Origin: Streptomyces sp. AC555_RSS877
GTDB lineage: Bacteria > Actinomycetota > Actinomycetes > Streptomycetales > Streptomycetaceae
DNA: 64,000 nucleotides
Direction of reading: 5' to 3'
NCBI RefSeq assembly: GCF_019049245.1
Contig: NZ_JAGMUK010000018.1
Location: 62,001-126,000 of the forward strand
In this document: piece after piece, positions 8,716-18,761 of the stretch
Layout of the letters: each line of letters opens with the position of its first letter
How positions within the stretch are numbered: position 1 is the stretch's first letter
The notes under the pieces: generated by a model
What the model was told of the DNA's origin: nothing
Database searches by the model: none
What the model saw: only the letters and a program-made list of their open reading frames with translations
Translations under genes and position numbers: made by a program

Positions 8716-11273
8716 CCGAGACCGAGAGCAAGACCGGGACGCAGAACAAGGGACGGGTTCTCCCCGTCACCGACCTCTCCCTCGTCGTCCTCGTCGGCGC
8801 CTCCGGCTCCGGCAAGTCCACCTTCGCCCGCCGGCACTTCAAGCCCACCGAGATCATCTCCTCCGACTTCTGCCGCGGCCTGGTCTCCGACGACGAGAAC
8901 GACCAGAGCGCGACCCGGGACGCCTTCGACGTCCTGCACTACATCGCGGGCAAGCGCCTCGCCGCCGGCCGCCGCACGGTCGTCGACGCGACCAGCGTGC
9001 AGCAGGACAGCAGGCGGCAGCTGATCGACCTGGCCAGGCAGTACGACGTGCTGCCCATCGCCATCGTGCTCGACGTGCCGGAGGAGGTATGCGCGGAACG
9101 CAACGCGGCCCGCACCGACCGCGCCGACATGCCGCGCCGCGTGATCGGCCGCCACATCCGCGAACTCCGACGCTCCGTACGGCACCTGGAGCGCGAGGGC
9201 TTCCGGAAGGTGCACATCCTGCGAGGCGTCGAGGACGTCGAGACCGCCACCGTCGTCACCGAGAAGCGCTTCAACGACCTGACCCACCTCACCGGCCCCT
9301 TCGACATCGTCGGCGACATCCACGGCTGCGCCTCCGAACTCGAAACCCTGCTGGGCAAGCTCGGCTACACCGACGGCGTCCACCCCGAGGGCCGTACCGC
9401 GGTCTTCGTCGGCGACCTCGTCGACCGCGGTCCGGACAGCCCGGGCGTGCTGCGCCGCGTGATGTCGATGGTGCGGTCGGGCAACGCCCTGTGCGTGCCG
9501 GGCAACCACGAGAACAAGTACGGCCGCTACCTCAAGGGTCGCAACGTCCAGCACACCCACGGACTCGCCGAGACCATCGAGCAGATGGAGGGCGAGAGCG
9601 AGGAGTTCAAGCAGCAGGTACGGACGTTCATCGACGGGCTCGTCAGCCACTACGTCCTCGACGGCGGCCGGCTGGTCGTCTGCCACGCCGGTCTGCCCGA
9701 GAAGTACCACGGCCGCACCTCCGGCCGGGTCCGCTCGCACGCCCTGTACGGCGACACCACCGGCGAGACCGACGAGTTCGGGCTGCCGGTGCGCTACCCG
9801 TGGGCGGAGGACTACCGGGGCCGGGCGGCGGTCGTCTACGGGCACACCCCGGTTCCGGAAGCCAGTTGGCTCAACAACACCATCTGCCTCGACACCGGTG
9901 CCGTCTTCGGCGGCAAGCTCACCGCGCTGCGCTGGCCGGAGCGCGAGCTGGTCGACGTACCGGCCGAGCGGATGTGGTACGAGCCGGCGAAGCCGCTGCG
10001 CAGCGAGGCGCCGGGCGGGCACGACGGACGCCCGCTCGACCTCGCGGACGTGCACGGCCGCCGGGTCGTGGAGACACGGCACGCGGGCCGGGTGTCGGTC
10101 CGGGAGGAGAACGCGGCGGCGGCCCTGGAGGTCATGAGCCGCTTCGCGGTCGACCCGCGGCTGCTGCCGTACCTGCCGCCGACCATGGCACCGACCGCCA
10201 CGTCCCACATCGAGGGGTACCTGGAGCACCCCGCCGAGGCCTTCGCCCAGTACCAGGAGGACGGCGTCGAGCGGGTCGTGTGCGAGGAGAAGCACATGGG
10301 CTCACGGGCGGTGGCCCTGGTGTGCCGGGACGCGGAGGCGGCCGCCAGGCGCTTCGGTGTGGACGGCCCCACGGGCTCGCTCTACACACGCACCGGCCGC
10401 CCGTTCTTCGACGACGAGTCGGTGACGGAGGAGATCCTGGGCCGCCTGCGGACAGCGATCGGCGAGGCGGGCCTGTGGTCCGAACTCGACACGGACTGGC
10501 TCCTGCTGGACGCCGAACTGATGCCGTGGTCGCTGAAGGCGTCCGGCCTCCTGCGGTCGCAGTACGCGGCCGTGGGCGCCGCCTCCGGAGCGGTGTTCCC
10601 GGGTGCGCTGGCCGCCCTGGAGGGCGCGGCGGCACGCGGCGTCGACGTGGCGGACCTGCTCGCCCGTCAGCGCGAACGGGCCGGCACCGCCGCGAAGTTC
10701 ACGGACGCCTACCGGCGCTACTGCTGGACCACGGACGGCCTCGACGGCGTCCGCCTGGCACCGTTCCAGATCCTCGCCGTGCAGGGCCGCAGCCTGGCCG
10801 CCCTGCCGCACGACGAGCAGCTGGCCCTGCTCGACCGGCTCGTGGAGCACGACAGCACCGGTCTGCTCCAGACCACTCGACGCCTGTACGTCGACACCGC
10901 CGACCCGAAGTCGGTGCGAGCCGGCGTCGACTGGTGGCTGGAGATGACCGGCCGCGGCGGCGAGGGCATGGTCGTCAAGCCGGTCGGCGCGGTGGTGCGC
11001 AGCGCGGCCGGCCGCCTGGTGCAGCCCGGCATCAAGTGCCGGGGCCGCGAGTACCTGCGGATCATCTACGGCCCGGAGTACACGAGCCCGGAGAACCTCG
11101 CCCGGCTCCGCGGCCGGTTCCTGAACCACAAGCGCTCCCTCGCGATCCGCGAGTACGCGCTCGGCCTGGAGGCACTGGACCGGCTGGCCGAGGGGGAGCC
11201 GCTGTGGCGGGTGCACGAGGCGGTGTTCGGGGTGCTGGCGCTGGAGTCGGAGCCGGTGGACCCCAGGCTGTAG
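8712..11273 (+). CDS. pnkp: Polynucleotide kinase-phosphatase (Pnkp), RNA-repair enzyme
   Basis: An 853-residue three-domain enzyme. The 5' kinase has P-loop GASGSGKS at 29-36. The metallophosphoesterase shows GDIHGC near 201, GDLVDRGPDS near 233 and GNHE near 263. The C-terminal adenylyltransferase (ligase-like) domain has EEKHMGSR near 525, its lysine being the expected AMP acceptor. All catalytic motifs are intact and the length matches the family. Pnkp heals both ends of broken RNA and, with Hen1, seals and methylates it. ATG 8712 overlaps the hen1 stop. The stop at 11273 is 177 bp before the EAD-VMAP gene in the same orientation. Confidence 0.95.
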   Translation: MTETESKTGTQNKGRVLPVTDLSLVVLVGASGSGKSTFARRHFKPTEIISSDFCRGLVSDDENDQSATRDAFDVLHYIAGKRLAAGRRTVVDATSVQQDSRRQLIDLARQYDVLPIAIVLDVPEEVCAERNAARTDRADMPRRVIGRHIRELRRSVRHLEREGFRKVHILRGVEDVETATVVTEKRFNDLTHLTGPFDIVGDIHGCASELETLLGKLGYTDGVHPEGRTAVFVGDLVDRGPDSPGVLRRVMSMVRSGNALCVPGNHENKYGRYLKGRNVQHTHGLAETIEQMEGESEEFKQQVRTFIDGLVSHYVLDGGRLVVCHAGLPEKYHGRTSGRVRSHALYGDTTGETDEFGLPVRYPWAEDYRGRAAVVYGHTPVPEASWLNNTICLDTGAVFGGKLTALRWPERELVDVPAERMWYEPAKPLRSEAPGGHDGRPLDLADVHGRRVVETRHAGRVSVREENAAAALEVMSRFAVDPRLLPYLPPTMAPTATSHIEGYLEHPAEAFAQYQEDGVERVVCEEKHMGSRAVALVCRDAEAAARRFGVDGPTGSLYTRTGRPFFDDESVTEEILGRLRTAIGEAGLWSELDTDWLLLDAELMPWSLKASGLLRSQYAAVGAASGAVFPGALAALEGAAARGVDVADLLARQRERAGTAAKFTDAYRRYCWTTDGLDGVRLAPFQILAVQGRSLAALPHDEQLALLDRLVEHDSTGLLQTTRRLYVDTADPKSVRAGVDWWLEMTGRGGEGMVVKPVGAVVRSAAGRLVQPGIKCRGREYLRIIYGPEYTSPENLARLRGRFLNHKRSLAIREYALGLEALDRLAEGEPLWRVHEAVFGVLALESEPVDPRL

Positions 11274-11450
11274 CCGACGACAGCGCCCCGTGGGACCGCC
11301 GGGGTCGATTTCCGGCCGAGTCGCCCAACTGCGGGGCGCCCGGCCGGACTTCGTCCCGCGCGTCCCCGCTTGTCCCTGGTGAACCGCCAGTTGCCGTGCT
11401 AACTTCGCAGGCCGGTCAGGCAGGCGTACCGGCTTCATGGGGGACAGTCG

Positions 11451-12989
11451 GTGGAGACAGGCGCGGGGTGGGACGGGCCCGAGGGCGGTTCCGCGCGCCC
11501 GCGGGGACTTCGGCTCCTCCAGGACCTGACCGACGGCCTGTGCGAGCTGAGCTGCACGGAGGACTCCGAGAGCCGCCGCCAGTTCGCCGCGGTCCTCGGA
11601 CAGCACCTCGGCCGGCCGGTCGACGTACGAGGTGTCCGGCAACGCGAGGACGTGGTGGCGCTGGTGCGCGTCGCGCTGAACGTGGCGGGCGGGGAACGCG
11701 TACTGGTCGGGGTGGTCCGCCTCCTCGAAGGAAACCCGGCGGGCGACGAACTCGACCGGCTGATCGACCCCTTCCCGGCCGCCGCCCTCGAGACGCCGCT
11801 CGGCCCCCTCAGCCGCGACGACGAGAGCAGTGCCCGCGCCGTCCTGGCCAAGGGCGAGATCTCCGCGAGCCGGCTGCGCGACGACCTGGTCGGCGAGCTC
11901 AACGGCCTCGACCTGCCCACCGGGCTCTTACCGGAGCAGCTGCTGACCCACGTCCTGGAGTGGAACACCCAGCCCGACGGTCTGCCGCCCGCCGTGCTCC
12001 TGCTGGACCGGGCGGCCCGGCTCGCCCTCGCCCCCGGCCATCGCGCAGCCCTCTCCGGCTGGGCCGACGACTGGGCCCGACGCGCCGGGCTCACCAAGGA
12101 ACTGGAGCGGCGCAGGGCCGCCCGCCCCGCCGCGGTGAGCGACCCCGACATCCCGCGCTGCCTGATCGTCGCCGTCGAGCCGGCCCGGGACGGCACCGGC
12201 GAGATCGTCGTACGACCCTGGCTCAACACCGTCCCCGGTCACTGGAACCCCCAGCCCGGCGAACCGGCCACCACCACCCTCGACGGCCTGGGCACCGCCG
12301 TCGAACAGGCCCTCGGGCAGGGCGCCCGGCTCTGGTCGGTGCCGCGCGAACCCGACCCCGGCGGCCGACTGCAGCCGCCGCCGTACATCGAGTTCCTGCT
12401 GCCGTACGACCTTCTCAACCATGACGTGGCCGCGCTGACGCACCGGATCGGCGACGGGCGTCCGCTGCCGCTCGGGCTGAAGTACGGGGTGCACCTGCGG
12501 AGCCTGGAGCGCATGCGCAGCAAGGACACCCTGGTCAGGGAGCAGTGGCGGGAGCGCTGGCGCGTCCTGCGGGAGCACGGGGTCACGGTGCACGGCTGGA
12601 GTGAACCGGATGGTGGGCGCCTGGACGCATGGCAGGCGGTGCTCGCTGGGGAGAACAGACATACGGCCGTGGTGCTGGACGCCCCGGCCGACCGCCTTGC
12701 CCTGGAGGCGCTCAAGGCCGCCATCGCGGAAGGGATCGGACTCGCGGTCTGGGACCGCAGAGGGGTTTTCGACGAGGAACGCCGGGAGGTGGTGACCGCC
12801 GTGTTCGCCGCCGTGCCGACCCCCGCGCAGATCCCGACGGCCATTCACCGGCTGCGCCAGAAGGCCGAGTTGAACAACCTGGGGCCGAGCCGGTTCCTCG
12901 GCCGTCACATCGGCTTCTTCTGGGACGACCCCACCCGGCTCGTTGACATCGATCCCGGCGATCTCGCCGGCGAGGAGGCACCGGCATGA
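11451..12989 (+). CDS. VMAP protein with N-terminal effector-associated domain (EAD2-like)
   Basis: A 512-residue protein. Residues about 20-105 form a small helical domain (LLQDLTDGLCEL, RRQFAAVLGQHL, REDVVALVRVAL, LDRLIDPF) resembling effector-associated domain 2, a death-domain-like adaptor. Residues about 290-490 look like VMAP-C, with PYIEFLLPYDLLN, a Tyr/Arg-rich strand HLRSLERMR, and GIGLAVWDRR near the end. VMAP proteins are described, mainly from comparative genomics, as the third component of vWA-MoxR-VMAP conflict systems that recruit effectors through matching EADs. GTG 11451 has GGGGGA 6 nt upstream. Codon 160 is TTA (11928-11930). The stop overlaps the MoxR start (ATGA). Confidence 0.75.
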   Translation: METGAGWDGPEGGSARPRGLRLLQDLTDGLCELSCTEDSESRRQFAAVLGQHLGRPVDVRGVRQREDVVALVRVALNVAGGERVLVGVVRLLEGNPAGDELDRLIDPFPAAALETPLGPLSRDDESSARAVLAKGEISASRLRDDLVGELNGLDLPTGLLPEQLLTHVLEWNTQPDGLPPAVLLLDRAARLALAPGHRAALSGWADDWARRAGLTKELERRRAARPAAVSDPDIPRCLIVAVEPARDGTGEIVVRPWLNTVPGHWNPQPGEPATTTLDGLGTAVEQALGQGARLWSVPREPDPGGRLQPPPYIEFLLPYDLLNHDVAALTHRIGDGRPLPLGLKYGVHLRSLERMRSKDTLVREQWRERWRVLREHGVTVHGWSEPDGGRLDAWQAVLAGENRHTAVVLDAPADRLALEALKAAIAEGIGLAVWDRRGVFDEERREVVTAVFAAVPTPAQIPTAIHRLRQKAELNNLGPSRFLGRHIGFFWDDPTRLVDIDPGDLAGEEAPA

Positions 12990-14104
12990 GCGCGCACGAG
13001 CAGACGTCCCCGAACGGCTGGCGCGTCTTCCACGCCACGGGCAGCGCCCCCACCGTCCCGCCCCGGCTGCCGGAGCCGCCGCCCTGGCGCCGGTTCCGCG
13101 GCGAACCGCTCCAGCCGGCCCCGCCGGACGACCCGGAGGCCGCACTGCGCCGCCTGGGCCCCGGCGACGTCACCCCGCAGCTCGGCCCCGACGAGATCGA
13201 CACCGTCAACGCCGCCCTGCTGCTGCGCAGGCCCCTGCTGATCACCGGCCCGCCCGGCGTCGGCAAGTCCACCCTCGCCTACCTGATATCCCGCGAACTG
13301 GGCCTGGGCCGGGTTCTGGAGTGGAACATCGTCAGCCGTACGACCCTGCGCGACGGCCTGTACGTCCATGACGCCATGGGACGGGCCCAGTCCATCGCCG
13401 CCTGGCAGGCGGGACTGAGGGACGCGGGCTTCACCGAACCGGCCGGCCCGCGGGCGGCCGGCGAGGCCCCCGGTGCGGGGCCCGTCGAGGACGTCAACAC
13501 GGCCCTCTCGTCAAGAGATCGTCAACTCCCGCCCTCCTTAGGCGACTTCATCACCCTCGGCCCCCTCGGCACCGCCCTGCTGCCCTACGATCGTCCCCGT
13601 GTGCTTCTCGTCGACGAGCTCGACAAGAGCGACATCGACCTGCCGAACGACCTGTTGCACGTCCTGGAGAACGGAAACTATGACGTCCCCGAGCTGGTGC
13701 GCGACGCCGCGGACACCGCGCGCGTCCACACCAGCGACCCCGGGGGTCACGCCCTGGTGCGCGGCGGCCGGGTCGAAGCGCGGGAGTTCCCGGTCGTGGT
13801 GATCACCAGCAACGGGGAGCGCGAGTTCCCCGCGGCCTTCCGCCGGCGCTGTCTGCCGCTGGAGATGCGCACCCCCACCCGACAACAACTCCTGGCCATG
13901 GTCGAAGGACACCTCGGAGCCCGCCCGCAGGGCACCGAAGACCTGGTCGACCTGTTCGTTCAGCGGGTCCAGGCCGGCGGAACCCACTCCCTCGACCAGC
14001 TACTCAACGCTGTCCAGATGACTACCGCGGGTGGTTTCCAGGCGGATGGTGACGGGCGTAAGCTCGTGGAAATGCTGCTCCGCGACCTCGCGAAGGGCCG
14101 CTGA
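12986..14104 (+). CDS. MoxR-type AAA+ ATPase
   Basis: A 372-residue AAA+ ATPase. Walker A GPPGVGKS lies at about 90, Walker B RVLLVDELDKSDIDLPNDLL at about 204, sensor-1 VVITSNGEREFPAAFRRRC at about 270, and a helical lid follows. The DELDKSD and ITSNGERE blocks are typical of MoxR/YehL-like ATPases, which act as chaperone-like switches for partner proteins bearing vWA domains. It is coupled to the VMAP gene by a 4-bp overlap, and its TGA is directly followed by the ATG of the next gene. This makes it the central ATPase of a three-gene unit. Codon 185 is TTA (13538-13540). Confidence 0.85.
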   Translation: MSAHEQTSPNGWRVFHATGSAPTVPPRLPEPPPWRRFRGEPLQPAPPDDPEAALRRLGPGDVTPQLGPDEIDTVNAALLLRRPLLITGPPGVGKSTLAYLISRELGLGRVLEWNIVSRTTLRDGLYVHDAMGRAQSIAAWQAGLRDAGFTEPAGPRAAGEAPGAGPVEDVNTALSSRDRQLPPSLGDFITLGPLGTALLPYDRPRVLLVDELDKSDIDLPNDLLHVLENGNYDVPELVRDAADTARVHTSDPGGHALVRGGRVEAREFPVVVITSNGEREFPAAFRRRCLPLEMRTPTRQQLLAMVEGHLGARPQGTEDLVDLFVQRVQAGGTHSLDQLLNAVQMTTAGGFQADGDGRKLVEMLLRDLAKGR

Positions 14105-17100
14105 ATGACCGGCTTTCCCAGGGAGCGCGCGTCCGGGCTCGGCGACGAAGGTCCCGTTTCGGGGTCGTCGCCTCCTTCGGCGTTCTCCGAGTCCGTCGAG
14201 AACCCGCGAGAGCACGGAGCGACCTTCCCCGCCGCCCTGGACCAGGACGCACCGGCCCGCCCGCCCCACGTCGAGGAACAGTCCGCGCCGCGCTGGCAGG
14301 AGGTCGCCGACGCGGTCTGGCTCGCCGCCCACTGGTCCCACCACGACCGCCCGGCCGGCGAGGACGCGGCGCAGCACCCCGACACCACACCCACGACCCC
14401 ACCGCACGCCGGTACGGACGCCGCCGCCGTACGGGACCCCGACGCGCCCGCGGTCGACAGGGCGGGCCCCGCCGCCGATGCCGTGCAGCCGCCACGGCGC
14501 TCGCCCACCGACGCCGGCACCCCCGGCCTGCAGGTCCCGCCGCTCGGGGACCCCGCGCACCGGCCCGGACTGTCGGACACCGACCGCGTCAGTGGTGAAC
14601 TCGCCGTCCCCGTCCGGCTGTTACCCGATCCCGAAGGGCCTTTCGCGCTGCACGTGGGGCGACCCCTGCTGCCCGACGACCGCCCGCAACAGGCGCCCGG
14701 CCGGGCCACCGCCCTGCTCGCGCGCGCCCTGCACCAGCTCGCCCGGCGCATCCCCTCCCGCGACACCCTGGAGCTCGACGAGGAGACCACCGCCGAACAG
14801 GGCCTCGTCGACGGCATGTGGATGCCGTTCCTGCGGCCCGCCCGTACCTCCACCTTCGACCTCGTCGTGCTCACCGACGACGCGCCCACCATGCGCATCT
14901 GGGAGGAGGCCGCCGGCCGGCTCGCCCGGGCCGCCGAGCACAGCGGCGCCTTCCGGGGCGTGCGCACGGTCCGGGTGAACGTGCCGCGCTCCGGGTCCGC
15001 CACCTTGCGCTGGAGCACCGGACGGACCGCCGCCGACCCCGCCGAACTCCTCGACGGACGCGGCGGCCGCATCTTCCTCGTCGTCACCGACGGCCTCGCC
15101 CACGGCTGGGCCGCGCCCGCCGCCGACGAACTGCTCGGCCGGCTCGCCCACGCCGGCCCCACCGCCCTCGTGCACCTGCTGCCGCCGCACCTGCGCCACC
15201 GCTCCTCCCTCTACCCCTACCAGGCGGTTCTGGAGGCCGGCGGCTTCGGCGCCGCCAACGACGGCCTCGCCCACTGGGCGCCGCCCGGCGGCCCCGACCC
15301 GCTGCGCCCGCTGCCCGCTGCGGGCGACGGCTCGGTGCCGGTGCCGGTGCTGTCCCTGAAGGCCGGATCCGTCGCCGCCTGGGCCGACCTCGTCACCTCG
15401 GAGCGCGGAGTCCGCCGCGCCCTGCCCGTCGTCCTGGCCGGCACCCTCACCAAGGGCGCCCCGGCGCCCGGACTGCGCGCCCCGCGCTTCCCGCGAGCCG
15501 CCACCGCCGCCGTACGCCGGTTCTTCACCCTCGCCACCCCCGCCGCACGCCGACTCGCCACCCAACTCGCCACGATCCCCTTCGAGTTCGACCTCGTGGA
15601 ACAGCTGCGGCGGCGCACCATGCCGGAGACCGGACCCGACCACCTCGCCGAGATCCTTATGGGCGGGCTGATCGACTGGGACAGCGGCGGCGAGGGCCGT
15701 CCCGAGTTCGCCGACGGGGTCCGCGAGGCGCTGCTGGCCACCACGACCCGCAGCCAACTCGCCCGCACCGTCAGCGTGGTGGGCGAGCTGCCCGCCGCCG
15801 GCGCACGGGGCGTCGCCCTGCGCGCCGCCCTGCGCGACCCGACCGGCACCACACTGCCCGACCCCGCCGAGCACGGCTGGGTACGCAGCGAACTGGCCGT
15901 GATGCGCGCGCTGTCGGGACCGTACTCCGAACGCGCCAGACGCATCGAACCCAACCTCGCCAGGCTCGGGTCCGGTGCGGCCGAACGGGTGGCTGTCCGT
16001 TTGCCCGCCGCCTCACTCCCTGAGGTGAACCACGCGGGCAGCGGGGGGTCAGCGGGCGGCGGAGATGGCAGGGATCCAGCAGACGTCCCCGACGGACCTG
16101 GAGAACCGCCCGTGCAAAGCCTGGTAACCGACGCGATCCAACAAGAAGCCCCGGAGGCTGAGCAGCTCATGCAGAGCACCACGACCGCAACACCGGCTCT
16201 TCTGGTGAACGTTCCCCTCAGGAACACGTCGTTCGTCGGCCGCCAGACGCTGCTGAGGTCCGTGGAGGAGCAGCTCAGCGCCCAGGACACCGCGGCCGTC
16301 CTGCCGCACGCACTGCACGGCCTCGGCGGCGTCGGCAAGTCCCAGCTCGCGCTGGAGTACATCTACACCCACCAGCACGACTACAAGGTGATCTGCTGGA
16401 TCCCCGCCGAGCGCGAGAGCCTCATCCTGGCCGCCCTCGCCAGTCTGGCCGCCCAGCTGGGCGTCGCCCCGACCGGTCAGGACAGCCTCGGCGCCCCCGC
16501 CGCCAACACCGCCGTGCCCGCCGTACTGGAGGCACTGCGCGCCGGGGCGCCGTACGACAACTGGCTGCTCGTCTTCGACAACGCGGAGGACGTCGAGGCG
16601 GTACGCAACTACTTTCCCACCAACGGGCCCGGCAAGGTCATCGTCACCTCCCGGAACCGGGCCTGGGAACGGGTCGCCACCCCGCTGCCGGTGAACGTCT
16701 TCGAGCGCGAGGAGTCCATCGAACTCCTCCAGAGGCGCTCGCCGGACCTGAGTGCCGAGGACGCCGACCGGCTCGCCGAGGCCCTGGGCGACCTGCCGCT
16801 CGCCGTCGAGCAGGCGGGCGCCTGGCGCGCGGTCACCGGCATGCTCGTCGACGAGTACCTCGACCTGCTCGCCCAGCGCAGCCCCGAGATCCTCGAACTC
16901 GACCCGGCCCCCGACTACCCGGTCTCGGTCGCCGCCGCCTGGGACATCTCGCTGGAGCGGATCCAGCAGAACAACCCCGGCGCCCGGCAGCTCCTCGACA
17001 TCTGCGCCAGCATGGCCCCCGAGCCGATCCCGCGGTCCATGCTGCGCGGCAGCCGGGGCGTCAGCATCACCGCCGAGATCGACCCGCTGCTGCGCGAGTC

Positions 17101-18691
17101 GATCCGGCTGAACCGCGCGGTGCGCGACCTCAGCCAGTTCTCGCTGATCAAGGTGGACCCCCGCTCCGACAGTCTGCAGATGCACCGCCTGCTGCAGACC
17201 GTACTGCTCGCCAAGCTGAACCCCGAGGAACGGGAGCGAATGCGGAACGCCGCGCACCAGCTGCTGTCGGCGGCGAAGCCGGGCCCCTACGGCTCGTCGC
17301 TGGAGTGGCCCGCCTACCAGGCACTGCTGCCGCACGTGCTCGCCTCGGAGTCGGTGGCCAGTTCCGACACCTGGGTGCGGGACCTGGTCTCCGACACCGT
17401 GTGGTTCCTCTACTACTGGGGAGACCACCAAGGCGCCGCGGACTACGCCCGGCAGGCGTGGAACGCCTGGCTCGCGGCTTCCGGCGAGGACGACCTCCAG
17501 GTCATTCGCATGACCAAGAGCCTTTCGTTCCTGCTGCGGCAAATCGGACAGGTACCCGAGTCGATCCCTCTCAACGAGAAGGCGCTGGAGGCCTCCCGCC
17601 GCCAAGACGTCGAGCCCGAGGAACTGATCCACTCCCTGAGCCAGATGGCCGACGCCCGCCGCTACCAAGGCCGGTTCCAGGAAGCGCGGGACCTGGGCCA
17701 GGAGGCCACCGAGCTGGCCCGGTCCCTGTTCGGCTCCGACGACCCCGTCACCCTGAGTGCCACCCACAACTGGGTCGTCGACCTGCGGCTGTGCGGCCAG
17801 TTCAAGGAGGCGCTGCCACTCGACCAGGAGAACGCCCGGCTGCGTGACCTGCTGTTCGGCCCTGCCAGCTTCTTCACTCTCAACACGCTCAACGCCCTGT
17901 CCATCGACATGCGGGAAAGCGGCGACTACCCAGGCGCCCGTGACTTCCAGGAGGACGTCCACCGGCGGGCGCGCACCGCGCTCGGCGAGGAACACCCGCT
18001 CACCCTGCGCATCGCCCGCAACCTCGCGGTGTGCCGGCGCCGCGACGGGGCGCTCGCCGAGGCCGCCAAGCTCGCCGAGGAGACCCTGCGGCGCTTCGTC
18101 GCCCGCTACGGTCCCGACCACTTCGACTCGCTGTCCACGGCGATCAACCTGGCCGTCGACCAGCGCCTGTCCGGTGACCTCGACAGCTCCCGCCAGCTGG
18201 CCGACGTGACCCTGCGGCGCTACGAGCAGAGTCTCGGCGAGGACCACGCGTACACGCTGCTGGCCCGCGCCAACCTGGCCGCCACGCTGCGGACGCTCGG
18301 GTCCCTCGACGCCGCGCAGGAGCACGAGGACGCCGCGGCAGACCGACTGGCCGACACGGTGGGCGACCGTCACGTCATGACCCTGACCGTCGCCATCGGC
18401 CAGGCCAACACGGCGTACGCCCGCCTGGACTTCGAGCGGGCGCACGAGATCGACGAAGCCAATCTGCCGCTGCTCGCCGAGGTAGCGGGCGAGGACCACC
18501 CGCTCACCCTCTCCTGCACGGCCAACCTCGCGCTGGACCTGCGGGGGCTTGGCCGCGGCCCGGAGGCGGACGAACTTCAGCGCAAGGCAGTGGACGGCTT
18601 CACCCGGATCCTGCGGGCCGACCACCCGTGGCTGCTGGCGGCCCGCCAGCGGCGGCGGATCGAGTGCGACATGGCGCCGATGCCGCTGTAG
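14105..18691 (+). CDS. SAV_2336-type / NB-ARC / TPR protein (FxsT-like, NLR-like sensor)
   Basis: A 1528-residue multidomain protein. Residues 1-160 are Pro/Ala-rich and likely disordered. About 165-640 is a SAV_2336-N-like domain containing a vWA-like strand (STFDLVVLTDDAPTMRIW, near 247) whose DxSxS metal site is replaced by DDAPT. An NB-ARC/STAND NTPase follows, with FVGRQ, P-loop GLGGVGKS at 739-746 and Walker B LLVFDNA near 820. From about 1080 to 1510 there are roughly ten 42-residue TPRs of the kinesin-light-chain/NPHP3 type. The NTPase-TPR part resembles the TPR protein of FxSxx-COOH systems. Such proteins usually sense a ligand through the repeats and oligomerise. Its ATG follows the MoxR stop without a gap. 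Codon 173 is TTA (14621-14623). Confidence 0.82.
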   Translation: MTGFPRERASGLGDEGPVSGSSPPSAFSESVENPREHGATFPAALDQDAPARPPHVEEQSAPRWQEVADAVWLAAHWSHHDRPAGEDAAQHPDTTPTTPPHAGTDAAAVRDPDAPAVDRAGPAADAVQPPRRSPTDAGTPGLQVPPLGDPAHRPGLSDTDRVSGELAVPVRLLPDPEGPFALHVGRPLLPDDRPQQAPGRATALLARALHQLARRIPSRDTLELDEETTAEQGLVDGMWMPFLRPARTSTFDLVVLTDDAPTMRIWEEAAGRLARAAEHSGAFRGVRTVRVNVPRSGSATLRWSTGRTAADPAELLDGRGGRIFLVVTDGLAHGWAAPAADELLGRLAHAGPTALVHLLPPHLRHRSSLYPYQAVLEAGGFGAANDGLAHWAPPGGPDPLRPLPAAGDGSVPVPVLSLKAGSVAAWADLVTSERGVRRALPVVLAGTLTKGAPAPGLRAPRFPRAATAAVRRFFTLATPAARRLATQLATIPFEFDLVEQLRRRTMPETGPDHLAEILMGGLIDWDSGGEGRPEFADGVREALLATTTRSQLARTVSVVGELPAAGARGVALRAALRDPTGTTLPDPAEHGWVRSELAVMRALSGPYSERARRIEPNLARLGSGAAERVAVRLPAASLPEVNHAGSGGSAGGGDGRDPADVPDGPGEPPVQSLVTDAIQQEAPEAEQLMQSTTTATPALLVNVPLRNTSFVGRQTLLRSVEEQLSAQDTAAVLPHALHGLGGVGKSQLALEYIYTHQHDYKVICWIPAERESLILAALASLAAQLGVAPTGQDSLGAPAANTAVPAVLEALRAGAPYDNWLLVFDNAEDVEAVRNYFPTNGPGKVIVTSRNRAWERVATPLPVNVFEREESIELLQRRSPDLSAEDADRLAEALGDLPLAVEQAGAWRAVTGMLVDEYLDLLAQRSPEILELDPAPDYPVSVAAAWDISLERIQQNNPGARQLLDICASMAPEPIPRSMLRGSRGVSITAEIDPLLRESIRLNRAVRDLSQFSLIKVDPRSDSLQMHRLLQTVLLAKLNPEERERMRNAAHQLLSAAKPGPYGSSLEWPAYQALLPHVLASESVASSDTWVRDLVSDTVWFLYYWGDHQGAADYARQAWNAWLAASGEDDLQVIRMTKSLSFLLRQIGQVPESIPLNEKALEASRRQDVEPEELIHSLSQMADARRYQGRFQEARDLGQEATELARSLFGSDDPVTLSATHNWVVDLRLCGQFKEALPLDQENARLRDLLFGPASFFTLNTLNALSIDMRESGDYPGARDFQEDVHRRARTALGEEHPLTLRIARNLAVCRRRDGALAEAAKLAEETLRRFVARYGPDHFDSLSTAINLAVDQRLSGDLDSSRQLADVTLRRYEQSLGEDHAYTLLARANLAATLRTLGSLDAAQEHEDAAADRLADTVGDRHVMTLTVAIGQANTAYARLDFERAHEIDEANLPLLAEVAGEDHPLTLSCTANLALDLRGLGRGPEADELQRKAVDGFTRILRADHPWLLAARQRRRIECDMAPMPL

Positions 18692-18761
18692 CCTCCGGCG
18701 GTCGGGCGGGGGTTGTCGGGGTGGGCGCGGGTTGTTTTCACAGTGCGGGCCGGTGGGCGCC

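Noticed and set aside
9089..12424. 1111-codon plus-strand frame overlapping pnkp and the VMAP gene
   Set aside because: Arg/Pro/Gly-rich out-of-frame translation spanning two real genes with intact motifs in another frame.
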